The notes under the pieces: model-generated | Database searches by the model: none | Told to the model about the DNA's origin: nothing | Seen by the model: only the letters and a program-made list of their open reading frames with translations | Shown here: piece by piece, positions 7,784 through 15,600 of the stretch | How positions within the stretch are numbered: the first letter of the stretch is position 1 | Layout of the letters: each line of letters opens with the position of its first letter | Assembly (NCBI GenBank): GCA_001275005.1 | Contig: JWZX01001074.1 | Location: 1 to 22,166, forward strand | Direction of reading: 5' to 3' | Length of the DNA: 22,166 nt | Origin: Chrysochromulina tobinii | Taxonomy: Eukaryota > Haptophyta > Prymnesiales > Chrysochromulinaceae | Position numbers and translations under genes: made by a program

Positions 7784-9370
7784 ATGCGCTTGGACGACGC
7801 CTGCGTGATCCTTGGCTGCGACAAGTGCTGCGCGCTTGAGGACGCGCAGAGCAAGTACCGACGGCTTGCTCTGATACATCACCCCGATCGTTGTCCGGGC
7901 GATCCGGGCGCCACCGCCAAATTTCAGACCGTTGGAGAGGCTTGGAGCCGCTTTCAGAGGTGGAAGTCGGACGGTTTTGACGACCCTGCGACAGACGATA
8001 CGTGGCGTGAGCAGGCGGCTGCCGACCCACGTTCAAGCAGCTGGTGGAGCAGCAGCTGGTTCGGCGGCGGCTTCGGTGGGTACACCGAGCCTCAGAGGTG
8101 CGGCCAGAATTGCGACTGCAGGTTTTGTCGCTTGGAGAAGAAGCGCGAGGGACGACGCGCCAGGGCGGAGGCCGAGGTGGAAGCGAAAGCTGCGGTGGCC
8201 GCAAAACGCTGGGAGGCGGTCATTGCGCAGAAGCAGCATGCTGCGCGTGAGTGGAAGGAGCGCAACAATAGGGAGCGTGCTGCAGCGGCAGAGGCCCAGG
8301 AGCAGGCAGCACGCGCCAAGGCAGAGCTTGAGAGGCAGGCGGCAGAGGAGGCAGAGGCGCAGGCGGAGCGCGAACGGTCTGAGCTGATCGAAAAGAAGCG
8401 GCAGCACGATGCTCAGGCTCGTCTGCTCCGCAAGCAGCGCACGCGACTTCGTACACTCGTGTGCGCGGCGCATGCAGGCCTGGCGGACGAAATGGCTTCG
8501 TCACTGGTGACTCTCCTCACTGCGCAGCTCGACGCGGTGGCGCTGAGTGCGCTGTGCGAGCAAGTGGACGCAGCGTTAGCTCGTGTGGACGCCGAGCCCG
8601 AGACTGTGAATGTTCACACCGCTGTACCCGGGGTTACAGCGCTGCTGCAGGCCGCCGTGGCCGCGTGCAAGTCTCGAGAGGTGCAGCCGCAACAAGAGGA
8701 GGAGGCAGCGGCCGGAGTGGCGGTGCCGCCGCTGGCTCGGAGCCGCCGGCCAGCCTGGACGGAGCAGGAGGGTGATCTCCTGTCCAAGGCGATGGTCAAG
8801 GTCCCAGGCGGCGTGCCCGATCGGTGGCAAAAGGTGGCCGAAATGATCAACAAGCTGGCGGCGCCGTGCCACCAGCGCACTGCGGACGAGGTGACACATC
8901 GTGTCAAGGAGTTGCGCAAGGCTCTCGAGAAGCAACGAGGTGAAAATGTGGCCGCGGACATGCGAGCGGCGGCGGCGGCGACGGCCGTGGCGAAGGTGGC
9001 GACGGACATGCAAGGCACGGGCTCGGCGGCACCTTTTGGATCGATCGCGCCGGCAACTGTACAAGCTGCTGCTAGTGCCCCTATCGTGGCTCCAGCACTG
9101 ACAGCAACGGTTCGGATCGCATCGACCACGCCATCCGCACCCTCAGCTGTGTCGTCCACCCCACCGCACGCACCGCCAGCAACCTGGGCAGACGTGTGGA
9201 CCGTTGAGCAGCAGATGGCGCTCGAGACGGCGCTTAAGCTCGTGCCCGCCTCCATCGGCCCTGGCCGGTGGGATCGCATCGCCGAGCAGGTGCCTGGTAA
9301 GACACGCGCCGAGTGCGTCAGGCGGTACAAAGAGATCGTGTCGGCGCTGAAAGCGAGGGTTCGTAGTTGA
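7784..9370 (+). CDS. J-domain protein with two SANT domains, DNAJC2/zuotin-like
   Basis: Family members work as ribosome-associated Hsp70 co-chaperones (RAC complex) and, in animals and plants, also on chromatin. The ATG at 7784 (A-rich context CACAAAAAATGC) is chosen because the only upstream start in frame is GTG; this gives 528 residues. Residues 1-60 form a J domain with the HPD motif at 33-35 (ALIHHPDRCP). Residues 118-210 are a charged, alanine/glutamate-rich helical region. Residues about 215-225 (LLRKQRTRLRTL) resemble the basic K/R-x-L-R segment of zuotin. SANT1 is about 324-380 (W-T-E-Q-E...RW-x-K-V-A), and SANT2 about 472-524 (VWTVEQQMALETALKLVP, GRWDRIAEQVPGKTR). The SANT pair matches DNAJC2 closely, and the low-complexity linker between them is alanine-rich. 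Odd points are the very short N-terminus, no clear zuotin homology domain, and a cysteine cluster C-x3-C-x-C-x2-C at 106-115. Confidence 0.85.
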   Translation: MRLDDACVILGCDKCCALEDAQSKYRRLALIHHPDRCPGDPGATAKFQTVGEAWSRFQRWKSDGFDDPATDDTWREQAAADPRSSSWWSSSWFGGGFGGYTEPQRCGQNCDCRFCRLEKKREGRRARAEAEVEAKAAVAAKRWEAVIAQKQHAAREWKERNNRERAAAAEAQEQAARAKAELERQAAEEAEAQAERERSELIEKKRQHDAQARLLRKQRTRLRTLVCAAHAGLADEMASSLVTLLTAQLDAVALSALCEQVDAALARVDAEPETVNVHTAVPGVTALLQAAVAACKSREVQPQQEEEAAAGVAVPPLARSRRPAWTEQEGDLLSKAMVKVPGGVPDRWQKVAEMINKLAAPCHQRTADEVTHRVKELRKALEKQRGENVAADMRAAAAATAVAKVATDMQGTGSAAPFGSIAPATVQAAASAPIVAPALTATVRIASTTPSAPSAVSSTPPHAPPATWADVWTVEQQMALETALKLVPASIGPGRWDRIAEQVPGKTRAECVRRYKEIVSALKARVRS

Positions 9371-9685
9371 TTCATGTGCTCGCCGCCGCTCTCGGATAGC
9401 GTTTTCTTTCGAGGATAGCCGTTTGTCCTAACCACCATTACCACCTCACAAACTCCTCCCTGTAAGAATTCTACCCCCCGGTAAGTCAACCTCTGCACTT
9501 ACACTTATCAACCGTTACATCAACGTTCAGCATGCGCAGCAGTAAGCTGTAAAGCTACTGGCGGCGGGAGACAAAGGACAGACGCCCAAGGTCCAGCGTG
9601 CGGATTTCGAAGCGTTGACGGAACGCACGTAAGATGAATGCGTGTAAAGATTCTCCAATACGAGGAAAAACACAGATTCTGCGTC
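9371..9685 (+). other. 3' UTR and 5' leader between two plus-strand genes
   Basis: No gene is seen. The region holds the 3' UTR of the DNAJC2-like gene and the promoter and leader of the next gene. Two overlapping upstream ATGs (9634 and 9638) precede the preferred start at 9686. The one at 9638 is in frame and would add 16 residues; the one at 9634 is out of frame. No TATA box is evident. Confidence 0.5.
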
Positions 9686-10828
9686 ATGCTCACGTCCTTT
9701 GCGCTGCTCACGAGCCCGGCGCTGCGGCTGCCTGCACCGGCCGCAGCGCCGGTGATAATGCAGCTGCGCAGTGCCGCTGAGCGTGCCGCTGCGCGAGGAA
9801 ATGGCTGGGGTCCGTCCTACCCATCGCAATCAGCAAACGTCGTACAGGGTGGTGCACGCCGTACGTGGAGCAAGCGCTCGCAATACCCGGGCGAGAGCGA
9901 GGTGTTCATGAACACCGACGGGCGGCCGCTCGAAGCGAACATCGAGCTCTGGCAAGGCCCTGGCTACACGCCTCGAAAGATGCGTGTGTACAGCGATGAC
10001 GGCTATCTCCGTCCATTCCGCTCCCTCGAGACGCCTCACAGCTCCAATGGGCATTCGTACTCCATCCGCAATCGGGGGCCACTCGAATTCCCGATGGCGG
10101 CCTCGGTTAGGCAGCTGTCCGGCTACGGCGGGCCTCATCGTGGCGGGTATGGCAGCGTCTCGCCGTCCGGATACCCCGGAGTGGGAGCCATCCAACAATC
10201 GGGTGGAATCCCATCCGTGACGGTGCAGGGAGGTGCGATCCGCAGCTTTCCCTTCGGGCCCGAGGTCGAGAGCGTCGAGGTCATTCTGAGCACCGAGGGG
10301 CGCAACCTCCAGGCACGTATCGAGCTGCTGCAGGGGCCAGACAACGTGAAACAGTCGATCGACCTCGAGGAGGACGATGGGTATAATCGTCCGTTCGTCT
10401 GCACCTTCGAGACGCCTGGCTATGGCCACGTCGTGCGCATCGTGAACAACGGGCCGATTGAGTTCCCGCTCACCGCCTCGGTCATCCCGCGCACCTTTGC
10501 ACGCCCGGGGTACGATGATCGCGTCGTGTTGGGCGGCCGCATCGGCGGCTACGGCTACGGCGGCGATCGCGGCGGCCAAAGCGGCCTCGGCGGCATGGGC
10601 CGCGGGCGCACGAGCCTGCATGGCTACGACGACCAGCGCTGGTATGATCCGGTTGGCGCCGGTGCGATGTCGTATGGGGATCGCGGCGGCGGCTACGGCA
10701 GCTACGACGAGCGCCGCGGCGGCTACGACAACGGTCGCCCTCTGTACCAGGACACGCGCGAGTATGCGATGAGCTATGGTGGGCGCGGCCAGGCTGTGGA
10801 TAGCCGTCCGTGGTGGGAACGCGCGTGA
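9686..10828 (+). CDS. Secreted or plastid-targeted protein with two copies of a conserved beta-rich domain and a Gly/Tyr/Arg-rich tail
   Basis: The start at 9686 is preferred because it opens with a hydrophobic leader (MLTSFALLTSPALRLPAPAA), followed by a basic, alanine-rich stretch (QLRSAAERAAAR). That is the form of a signal plus transit peptide in algae with complex plastids. The 380-residue product has two related domains. Copy 1 (about 72-141) shows DGRPLEANIELWQGPG, YSDDGYLRPF, ETP and IRNRGPLEFPMAASV. Copy 2 (about 194-266) shows EGRNLQARIELLQGPDN, EEDDGYNRPF, ETP and IVNNGPIEFPLTASV. The shared pattern is [DE]GR-L-A-IEL-QGP ... DDGY-RPF ... ETP ... N-GP-EFP-TASV. Residues from about 283 onward are rich in GGYG and RGG. 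I recall similar uncharacterised proteins in diatoms and haptophytes but know no function. The alternative ATG at 9638 hides the leader. Confidence 0.8.
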   Translation: MLTSFALLTSPALRLPAPAAAPVIMQLRSAAERAAARGNGWGPSYPSQSANVVQGGARRTWSKRSQYPGESEVFMNTDGRPLEANIELWQGPGYTPRKMRVYSDDGYLRPFRSLETPHSSNGHSYSIRNRGPLEFPMAASVRQLSGYGGPHRGGYGSVSPSGYPGVGAIQQSGGIPSVTVQGGAIRSFPFGPEVESVEVILSTEGRNLQARIELLQGPDNVKQSIDLEEDDGYNRPFVCTFETPGYGHVVRIVNNGPIEFPLTASVIPRTFARPGYDDRVVLGGRIGGYGYGGDRGGQSGLGGMGRGRTSLHGYDDQRWYDPVGAGAMSYGDRGGGYGSYDERRGGYDNGRPLYQDTREYAMSYGGRGQAVDSRPWWERA

Positions 10829-11427
10829 GCGCGTATAGGATGCTCTGCACTGTGCATCAGGTGGACACGATGAGATCACGTGTGAGGTGTATCTGTATGT
10901 GTCGCGTGTGGGTGTATCGTCGCGGTGACCGTGTGGCGTGTGGGTGTGTGCATCACTCACGCCGCGTGCAAGTTGCACACACTCGCACGCATGCTTGTTG
11001 TCGTCCGGGGGGTGGCTATTGCTAGTAAATTAATGCGGCTTACCTGCTGTTCTGCGCGCATTCTTTAGCAACTTTGCAATTGGCACTTTGGCGTGGCAAA
11101 GAATTGCGCTTTGCCGGCACGCGGACACCGCACGCAAGACGGCTCCGGTCCGGGCGGCGGCACGCCGCGCGGCGCGGGCGAAGCATGGGCCGTCTGGGCG
11201 CGAAGGTCGCGCAGCCGGGCCGGGTCTCGGCGCGGGGAGATCACAGATCTGCTGGCGTTTTCGCCCGCCCCATGTACTCAGTAATCATGAGCGGACTACC
11301 TTAACCATTATTCATTATTGGCCGCCACGTGGGCGCGCGCGCGCTAAGGGAGTAATGTGTGTCGATGTGTGCGCGACCGTGCTCAGGGGCACACGAGAAG
11401 CCGCACCATCTACCAACCCGCAACCGC
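10829..11427. other. Convergent intergenic region, GT-rich, with one short hairpin
   Basis: This lies between the 3' ends of two converging genes and should contain both 3' UTRs. From 10850 to 10960 the plus strand is strongly GT-rich. At 11095-11115 there is a perfect 7-bp stem, GGCAAAG-loop-CTTTGCC, with a seven-base loop. No open frame here has recognisable features. Confidence 0.5.
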
Positions 11428-12471
11428 TCAGAGGCTGAGGAGGCAATGGCCGAGGAGGGGCATGAGTACGGCGAGGTTCTCGCGCACGGCCTTGGGCCGG
11501 CCGGGCAGGTTGACGATGAGCGTCTCGCCGCGCAGCCCTGCTGCCGCGCGCGAGAGCGCCGCGAGCGGCTCCACGCGCAGCGACTCGCGCAGCAACAGCT
11601 CGGTGATGCCCGGGGTAGGGCGCTCGAGCAACGCACGCGTAGCCTCGGGCGTCACGTCGCGCGCCGCGAGGCCAGTGCCGCCGGTGGTCAAGATGAGGTT
11701 GCATGGCGCGCAACCCGCTGGCGCGGCCGCGCCAGCTCCCGTCGGTGCCGTGTCGCTTGGCCGCTCACTCCACGTGCGAAGCACATAACGGATGGCATCG
11801 ATGTCATCCGGCACGCAGACGGTGCGGACGACAGTTAGCCGCCAGCCAGCGCCAGCGGGGCTGGCCGCGAATGCTTGCATGGCGTTCGCAATTTCGGGGC
11901 CAGAGAGGTCGGCGTACACGCCCTCCGAGGCGCGGTCCGATACCGTGAGGATGCCCAACCGAATCGGCACGGGTGCCGCCGGTGGTGGCGGCGGCAACGC
12001 GGGAGCGGGCAGTGCCGGCCGAGCGCATGCGGCGGCCAGCTCGTCCTCGGGCACGCAGCACACATTCGAAATGCCGCCCGAAGCCGTCATAGTCGGCGGC
12101 GGCGGAGCTGCAAGGGCGGGCGAGGACGCCGCGGCCTGAGGTGCCACCGCAACTGGAGGAGGCTTCTCGTGCTTTGCGTGGCGTGCCTTGGTCTCTTCGA
12201 GCCTCAGAAGCTGCTCATCGCTCGCCTTGGACTGGTGCGTCGTCTTCCATTCGTTGTACGTCATGCCGTAAACGCGCTCGCACGCATCCTCATAGCTCAG
12301 GCCAACGCCGGCGTGTGCAGCGCCGACATGGTACCACTTGGAGAGGCAGTTCCGACAGAATCCCGAAAGGATCATGAGCTCGATGTTCTGCACGTCGGTG
12401 CGCGCCTGAAGGTGTGCTACGAGCTGGCGGAAGGCGTACGCCTCGGCCTCGACCTGCGCCGTGGATTGCAT
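11428..12471 (-). CDS. DUF1244 domain fused to MogA/Cnx1G-type molybdopterin adenylyltransferase
   Basis: The first ATG is at 12471 (the upstream in-frame TTG at 12507 is not a likely start), giving 347 residues. Residues about 3-83 are a DUF1244 domain with its signature ARTDVQNIELMILSGFCRNC, LSKWY and YGMTYNEWK. A proline/alanine-rich linker follows. Residues about 170-338 are a MoCF-biosynthesis (MogA/MoaB) domain: IRLGILTVSDRASEG, SGPEI, the nucleotide/pterin loop LILTTGGTGLAARDVTPEAT, PTPGI, and the C-terminal SRAAAGLRGETLIVNLPGRP-KAV. This domain adenylates molybdopterin with ATP, giving MPT-AMP for molybdenum insertion; plants carry it as Cnx1G and animals as gephyrin G. The MoeA-type E domain is absent here, so a separate E-domain protein is expected. 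DUF1244 has no known role that I can name. Confidence 0.92.
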   Translation of the reverse strand: MQSTAQVEAEAYAFRQLVAHLQARTDVQNIELMILSGFCRNCLSKWYHVGAAHAGVGLSYEDACERVYGMTYNEWKTTHQSKASDEQLLRLEETKARHAKHEKPPPVAVAPQAAASSPALAAPPPPTMTASGGISNVCCVPEDELAAACARPALPAPALPPPPPAAPVPIRLGILTVSDRASEGVYADLSGPEIANAMQAFAASPAGAGWRLTVVRTVCVPDDIDAIRYVLRTWSERPSDTAPTGAGAAAPAGCAPCNLILTTGGTGLAARDVTPEATRALLERPTPGITELLLRESLRVEPLAALSRAAAGLRGETLIVNLPGRPKAVRENLAVLMPLLGHCLLSL

Positions 12472-12849
12472 CGGGGGAGTTTTGTCGGCCGAGTGCTGTG
12501 AACACAAACATGCACACTTGTCGCAAAATTGTAGCAGCTGTGAGTGTACGTACGCCGGTCCGGTGTCTTGGGTGTCGAATTATAAACATTGGCTGTGAAC
12601 GCTCGCACAGCTCGACACGAAACAACTCATTTTTCCCTCGGACAGTTTACAATTTTCCTCTTTTACTTTTTCCTGAGCCTGCTTCCCCCAACGGGGTTCC
12701 GAGAGTTGTTCCTGTACTATCATAACACGACCTAGTTTATTACATCACCCATGGCCTCCAACATGTTGCCATGTTGTACACAGACAGGCACCAATATCCA
12801 TTTGCGACGGGCACAGGGGCACAGCCACACCGTGGTGCTGGCTTGAGCT
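12472..12849. promoter_or_regulatory. Upstream region of the DUF1244-MogA gene and left flank of the foldback element
   Basis: An AT-rich spot at 12579-12588 reads TTTATAAT on the minus strand, about 110 bases before the ATG at 12471, and may act as a weak TATA box. A pyrimidine-rich tract lies at 12628-12690. No gene is seen. Confidence 0.4.
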
Positions 12850-13026
12850 GGGTTAGGGGGGGTTTCCTATACAAATTGGGGGGAGTTTCCTATACAATAC
12901 GTATCCTGATGTATCCTATATGTATCCTGCATGTATCCTGTATGTATCCTGCAGGATACATGTATCCCGAAAGTATCCTGATGTATCTCAAATGTATCTT
13001 AAATGTATCTTACATGTTCTGTTACA
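12850..13026 (+). repeat. Left terminal inverted repeat
   Basis: The outer 50 bases are unique sequence shared with the right end (CAAATTGGGGG, TTTCCTATACAATACGTATC). The inner part is tandem GTATCCTGNAT units ending in CTTACATGTTCTGTTACA. Compared with the right arm it has one extra TTAAATGTATC unit. Confidence 0.85.
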
Positions 13027-13766
13027 ATCCAAGAGAATACATGTATCTTGACATTTTGCATGTATTTAACACGTATCCCAAACGAGTCCAAGATACATTT
13101 TGGGATACACATGAGATACGTTACGATACATGTATCTTGGGCGCTTCCTTGGTGTCACACTGGATACATGTCAAGATACATCAGGATACGTGTATCTTGG
13201 ACTCTTCATCACGATACATTAGGATACACCGAGATACAAAATCACGATACATGTAACTTGGACGCGTCATGACGAATATATGTATATATGTGGGATACAT
13301 GCAAGCATTTATGCGGGATACATGCGGGATACATGTATCTGCAGTGGTTCCAGGATACATAGAGGATACATGCGGGATACATCAGGGATACATCATGAGA
13401 GACATGTATCTCAAATGTATGCAAAGAGGTACGTATCTGAGGTGCAAGATACATGCGAGATACATGCATGTTGCATGATACATGTATCCTCATCAGTATC
13501 CTCAGAGGTGATCAAGATACATACAGGATACATCCGAGATACATAGTGAGATACATAGTGAGATACATGTATCTCAACTGCATCGAGGAGAGAGATGTAT
13601 CTGATATGAAGGGATACATGCGGGATACATGCGGGATACATGCGGGATACATGCGAGATACATGTATCCTCAGTGATAATCAAGATACATGCTGGACACA
13701 TGCGAGATACATGCGGGATACATGCGGGATACATGCACGAGGATACATATCTCGGGGGTTGGGGGA
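13027..13766. repeat. Minisatellite-like interior of 10-11-bp GGGATACATGC units
   Basis: The commonest unit is GGGATACATGC (11 bp), in uninterrupted runs at 13611-13664 and 13701-13737. Units also meet head to head as GGATACATGTATCC, so short palindromes recur. Larger blocks such as GATACATGTATCTTGG followed by a G/C-rich ten-base segment recur at about 13124-13145, 13180-13205 and 13246-13268. The unit has no stop in several frames, so repeated-peptide ORFs on both strands are by-products. Confidence 0.85.
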
Positions 13767-13932
13767 TGTAACAGAGCATGTAAGATACATTTGAGATACA
13801 TCAGGATACATTCGGGATACATTCGGGATACATGTATCCTTCAGGATACATGCAGGATACATGCAGGATACATAAGGATACGTATTGTATAGGAAACCAC
13901 CCCCAATTTGTTTAGGAACCCCCCCCTGACCC
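13767..13932 (-). repeat. Right terminal inverted repeat
   Basis: Reverse complement of the left arm. The outer segment (13870-13932) holds GGATACGTATTGTATAGGAA, then CAATTTG and CCCCCCTGACCC at the very end. The inner segment is tandem GGATACATGC/GGATACATTC units, ending at TGTAACAGAGCATGTAAG. Confidence 0.85.
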
Positions 13933-14303
13933 TTTGTATGTGGGGATGCACCATGCACGTATTGAAGGTGATTGCATATGGCACCACAAAAAAGCGCGGA
14001 CGCGTTTTCCGTCCACACGCACGCAGGAAGATGTCGCAGCAGCACCTCCCTCTCGAAGCGTAGGTATGGATGCTTATGCATGAGCAGCTTCGAGCCTGCA
14101 GTGCCATGCGCCCATGCCGACGGTGCCATGCCCCATGGCCATGCGGTGCGCGTACGGCCGTACGGGCGAGGTGGATACATCATGAGCGTGCTTCGGAGGT
14201 GAGCGGCTTCGGCTGATGAGTGTGTCCGGACAGTATGTGGAGGGTTAAGGGTTCCGCTCCAGTACCGGTAAAGTACCGGTAACCTGAACCCTTCGACGGC
14301 GCG
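13933..14303 (+). promoter_or_regulatory. Upstream region of the glycosyltransferase-like gene with a tandem 11-bp box
   Basis: Immediately before the gene, 14261-14271 and 14272-14282 are two perfect copies of AGTACCGGTAA, each containing the palindrome TACCGGTA; the second ends 21 bases before the ATG. The rest of the region has no gene. At 14173-14186 a 14-base stretch, GGATACATCATGAG, matches a unit in the foldback element (13386-13399). Confidence 0.45.
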
Positions 14304-15551
14304 ATGGCGTCATTTCCGTCGGACACGGCGCCTCTCGCAATCGTTCAGTGGACTCACACGCTCGTGATGAAGCCCATGCTGCTGCTTGCCCGCGAACAGA
14401 TTTTGCGTTCGTCCTTTGCCGAGCACCACGTCGTATTACACTCGTGTGGCGACTCCTCGGAATCATGTTCGTTGCTACTGCAGAAAGTCCGGCCACTCGT
14501 CGAGAATGTGACGTGCACAAACGCAACCGATGTGGCGAATGCTTTGCCAGCCTTTTCGACGATACGGTCCATATTCAAGGGTCGTTTTCATGGATCATTC
14601 ATGAACTACCAATTGAGTCTCGATATTCAGAGGTCGTTTGGCCATCTTCTGCCCAATGGCATGCACCCGCTGGACGTCGGGCAGGTAGGATGGTGTTGGC
14701 ACAGCTGCGATGCACCATACCTTCTTTGGTACAGTCGCATCGGCCGAACACTTCATCATGTCCAATTCTTCTGGTTCCTGGAGTGGGATGTCGTGTGGAC
14801 GGGCGACGTGACAGCTGTCCTCTCAGCGTGGAGTGCTCTGCACGAACGGTTCGACAGCTCGGAGAGGGTGGATGTGGTCAACCCCTCCAGAGCTCTGAAT
14901 GGTAGCGGCCGCGACAGCTATTTGGACGATGGCCGCCGGATCTACAACCACGACTTGCTTTGCCCCAATCCAGGGTGGGCTGTGCGCAGCTGGGGGCATC
15001 GGGAAAAGCGCAACAATTCTCTCGTGCCGCACACACATGTGCATCGTTGCGTGACAGAGGTCTATAGAGTCACGCACCGCCTACTTGGCGCCATTCTCGA
15101 TTTTTCGCAGCAGCCGATGGCGGGAATGTTCTGCGAGATGCGTGCGGCTTCTGTATGTGCTATGCACCCCTGGTGCACCATGAGATCGCTCTTTGATCGC
15201 GACCATCTGCGCCTCTTCCACACCGCAACACGACGAGGTAAACCACAACAGATCGCAGATTTGGACGCGACGGCCGCAGCTCCTTCGAATGCGGAGGTCC
15301 ACTTGGCGCGAACTCGATGGGTAGCCTCGTACAACCACGACGGCGGCGTTCAAGATGCCGCACTGCAAAGACTGAATCGTCCGATGCTCTTCCACGCTTA
15401 TAAGTGGAACCTGTCCGCATCACCTCCGGTGCTGTCGTTTGCACATCGGATGCGCCATCTGACAAGACCGTTTGAAGAAGCTCTCCTACGAGACGCCTCA
15501 GCCTACAGCAGACTGCCCTCGCCTCCGCTTGTCGAAGAAAGTCAGCGATAG
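14304..15551 (+). CDS. Glycosyltransferase-like protein with an E-x-D motif
   Basis: This 415-residue single-exon frame starts at an ATG at 14304. Its most telling segment is at about 155-170, FFWFLEWDVVWTGDVTAV, a hydrophobic strand that ends in an acidic EWD followed by W-T-G-D. That resembles the D-x-D-type metal/nucleotide-sugar site of algal and fungal (DUF3405-like) glycosyltransferase-like proteins. Conserved-looking aromatic and histidine-rich stretches follow (NHDLLCPNPGWAVRSWGHRE; HRCVTEVYRVTHRLL; FCEMRAASVC). No signal peptide or membrane anchor is present in this model. A Golgi enzyme would normally need one, so an upstream exon may be missing. The family call rests on motif pattern only. 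Its stop codon lies within a tandem duplication. Confidence 0.65.
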   Translation: MASFPSDTAPLAIVQWTHTLVMKPMLLLAREQILRSSFAEHHVVLHSCGDSSESCSLLLQKVRPLVENVTCTNATDVANALPAFSTIRSIFKGRFHGSFMNYQLSLDIQRSFGHLLPNGMHPLDVGQVGWCWHSCDAPYLLWYSRIGRTLHHVQFFWFLEWDVVWTGDVTAVLSAWSALHERFDSSERVDVVNPSRALNGSGRDSYLDDGRRIYNHDLLCPNPGWAVRSWGHREKRNNSLVPHTHVHRCVTEVYRVTHRLLGAILDFSQQPMAGMFCEMRAASVCAMHPWCTMRSLFDRDHLRLFHTATRRGKPQQIADLDATAAAPSNAEVHLARTRWVASYNHDGGVQDAALQRLNRPMLFHAYKWNLSASPPVLSFAHRMRHLTRPFEEALLRDASAYSRLPSPPLVEESQR

Positions 15552-15600
15552 CGTGTCAGACTGCCCTCGCCTCCGCTTGTCGAAGAAAGTCAGCGATAGC
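15509..15600 (+). repeat. 44-bp exact tandem duplication spanning the stop codon
   Basis: Bases 15509-15552 and 15557-15600 are identical, separated by GTGT. Copy 1 encodes the C-terminus (RLPSPPLVEESQR) and the TAG stop. The 48-base period keeps copy 2 in the same frame, so it would encode the same ending and stop again. Perfect identity points to a recent event. Confidence 0.95.

Larger units (their letters stand above)
12850..13932. mobile_element. Foldback-like, non-coding element with long terminal inverted repeats
   Basis: Both ends carry the same sequence in opposite orientation. Read inward, each begins GGGT[T/C]AGGGGGGG, then TTCCTA-ACAAATTGGGGG, then TTTCCTATACAATACGTATC, and then passes into tandem GTATCCTGCAT units. 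Similarity goes on for about 170 bases, to CTCAAATGTATCTTACATG and CTGTTACA on each side. The interior is also built of such units. This is the design of foldback transposons (long inverted repeats made of short tandem repeats). No transposase frame is present, so it would be non-autonomous. I see no clear target-site duplication. A local palindromic amplification is the alternative. Confidence 0.7.

Noticed and set aside
8614-9498. 294-residue minus-strand ORF
   Set aside because: It is opposite the SANT domains of the DNAJC2-like gene, which have clear family motifs.
9830-10978. 382-residue minus-strand ORF
   Set aside because: It is antisense to the two-domain protein, rich in Ala, Arg and His from complementary Gly/Arg codons, without a fold signal.
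13027-13766. Resemblance to a CRISPR array
   Set aside because: Units are 10-11 bp with no unique spacers of constant length, the genome is eukaryotic, and no cas genes occur.
12771-13794. ORFs of up to 161 residues with repeated peptides such as GYMRDTC and VSCMYP
   Set aside because: They run through the GGATACATGC minisatellite in several frames on both strands; an 11-bp unit without stops makes such peptides automatically.
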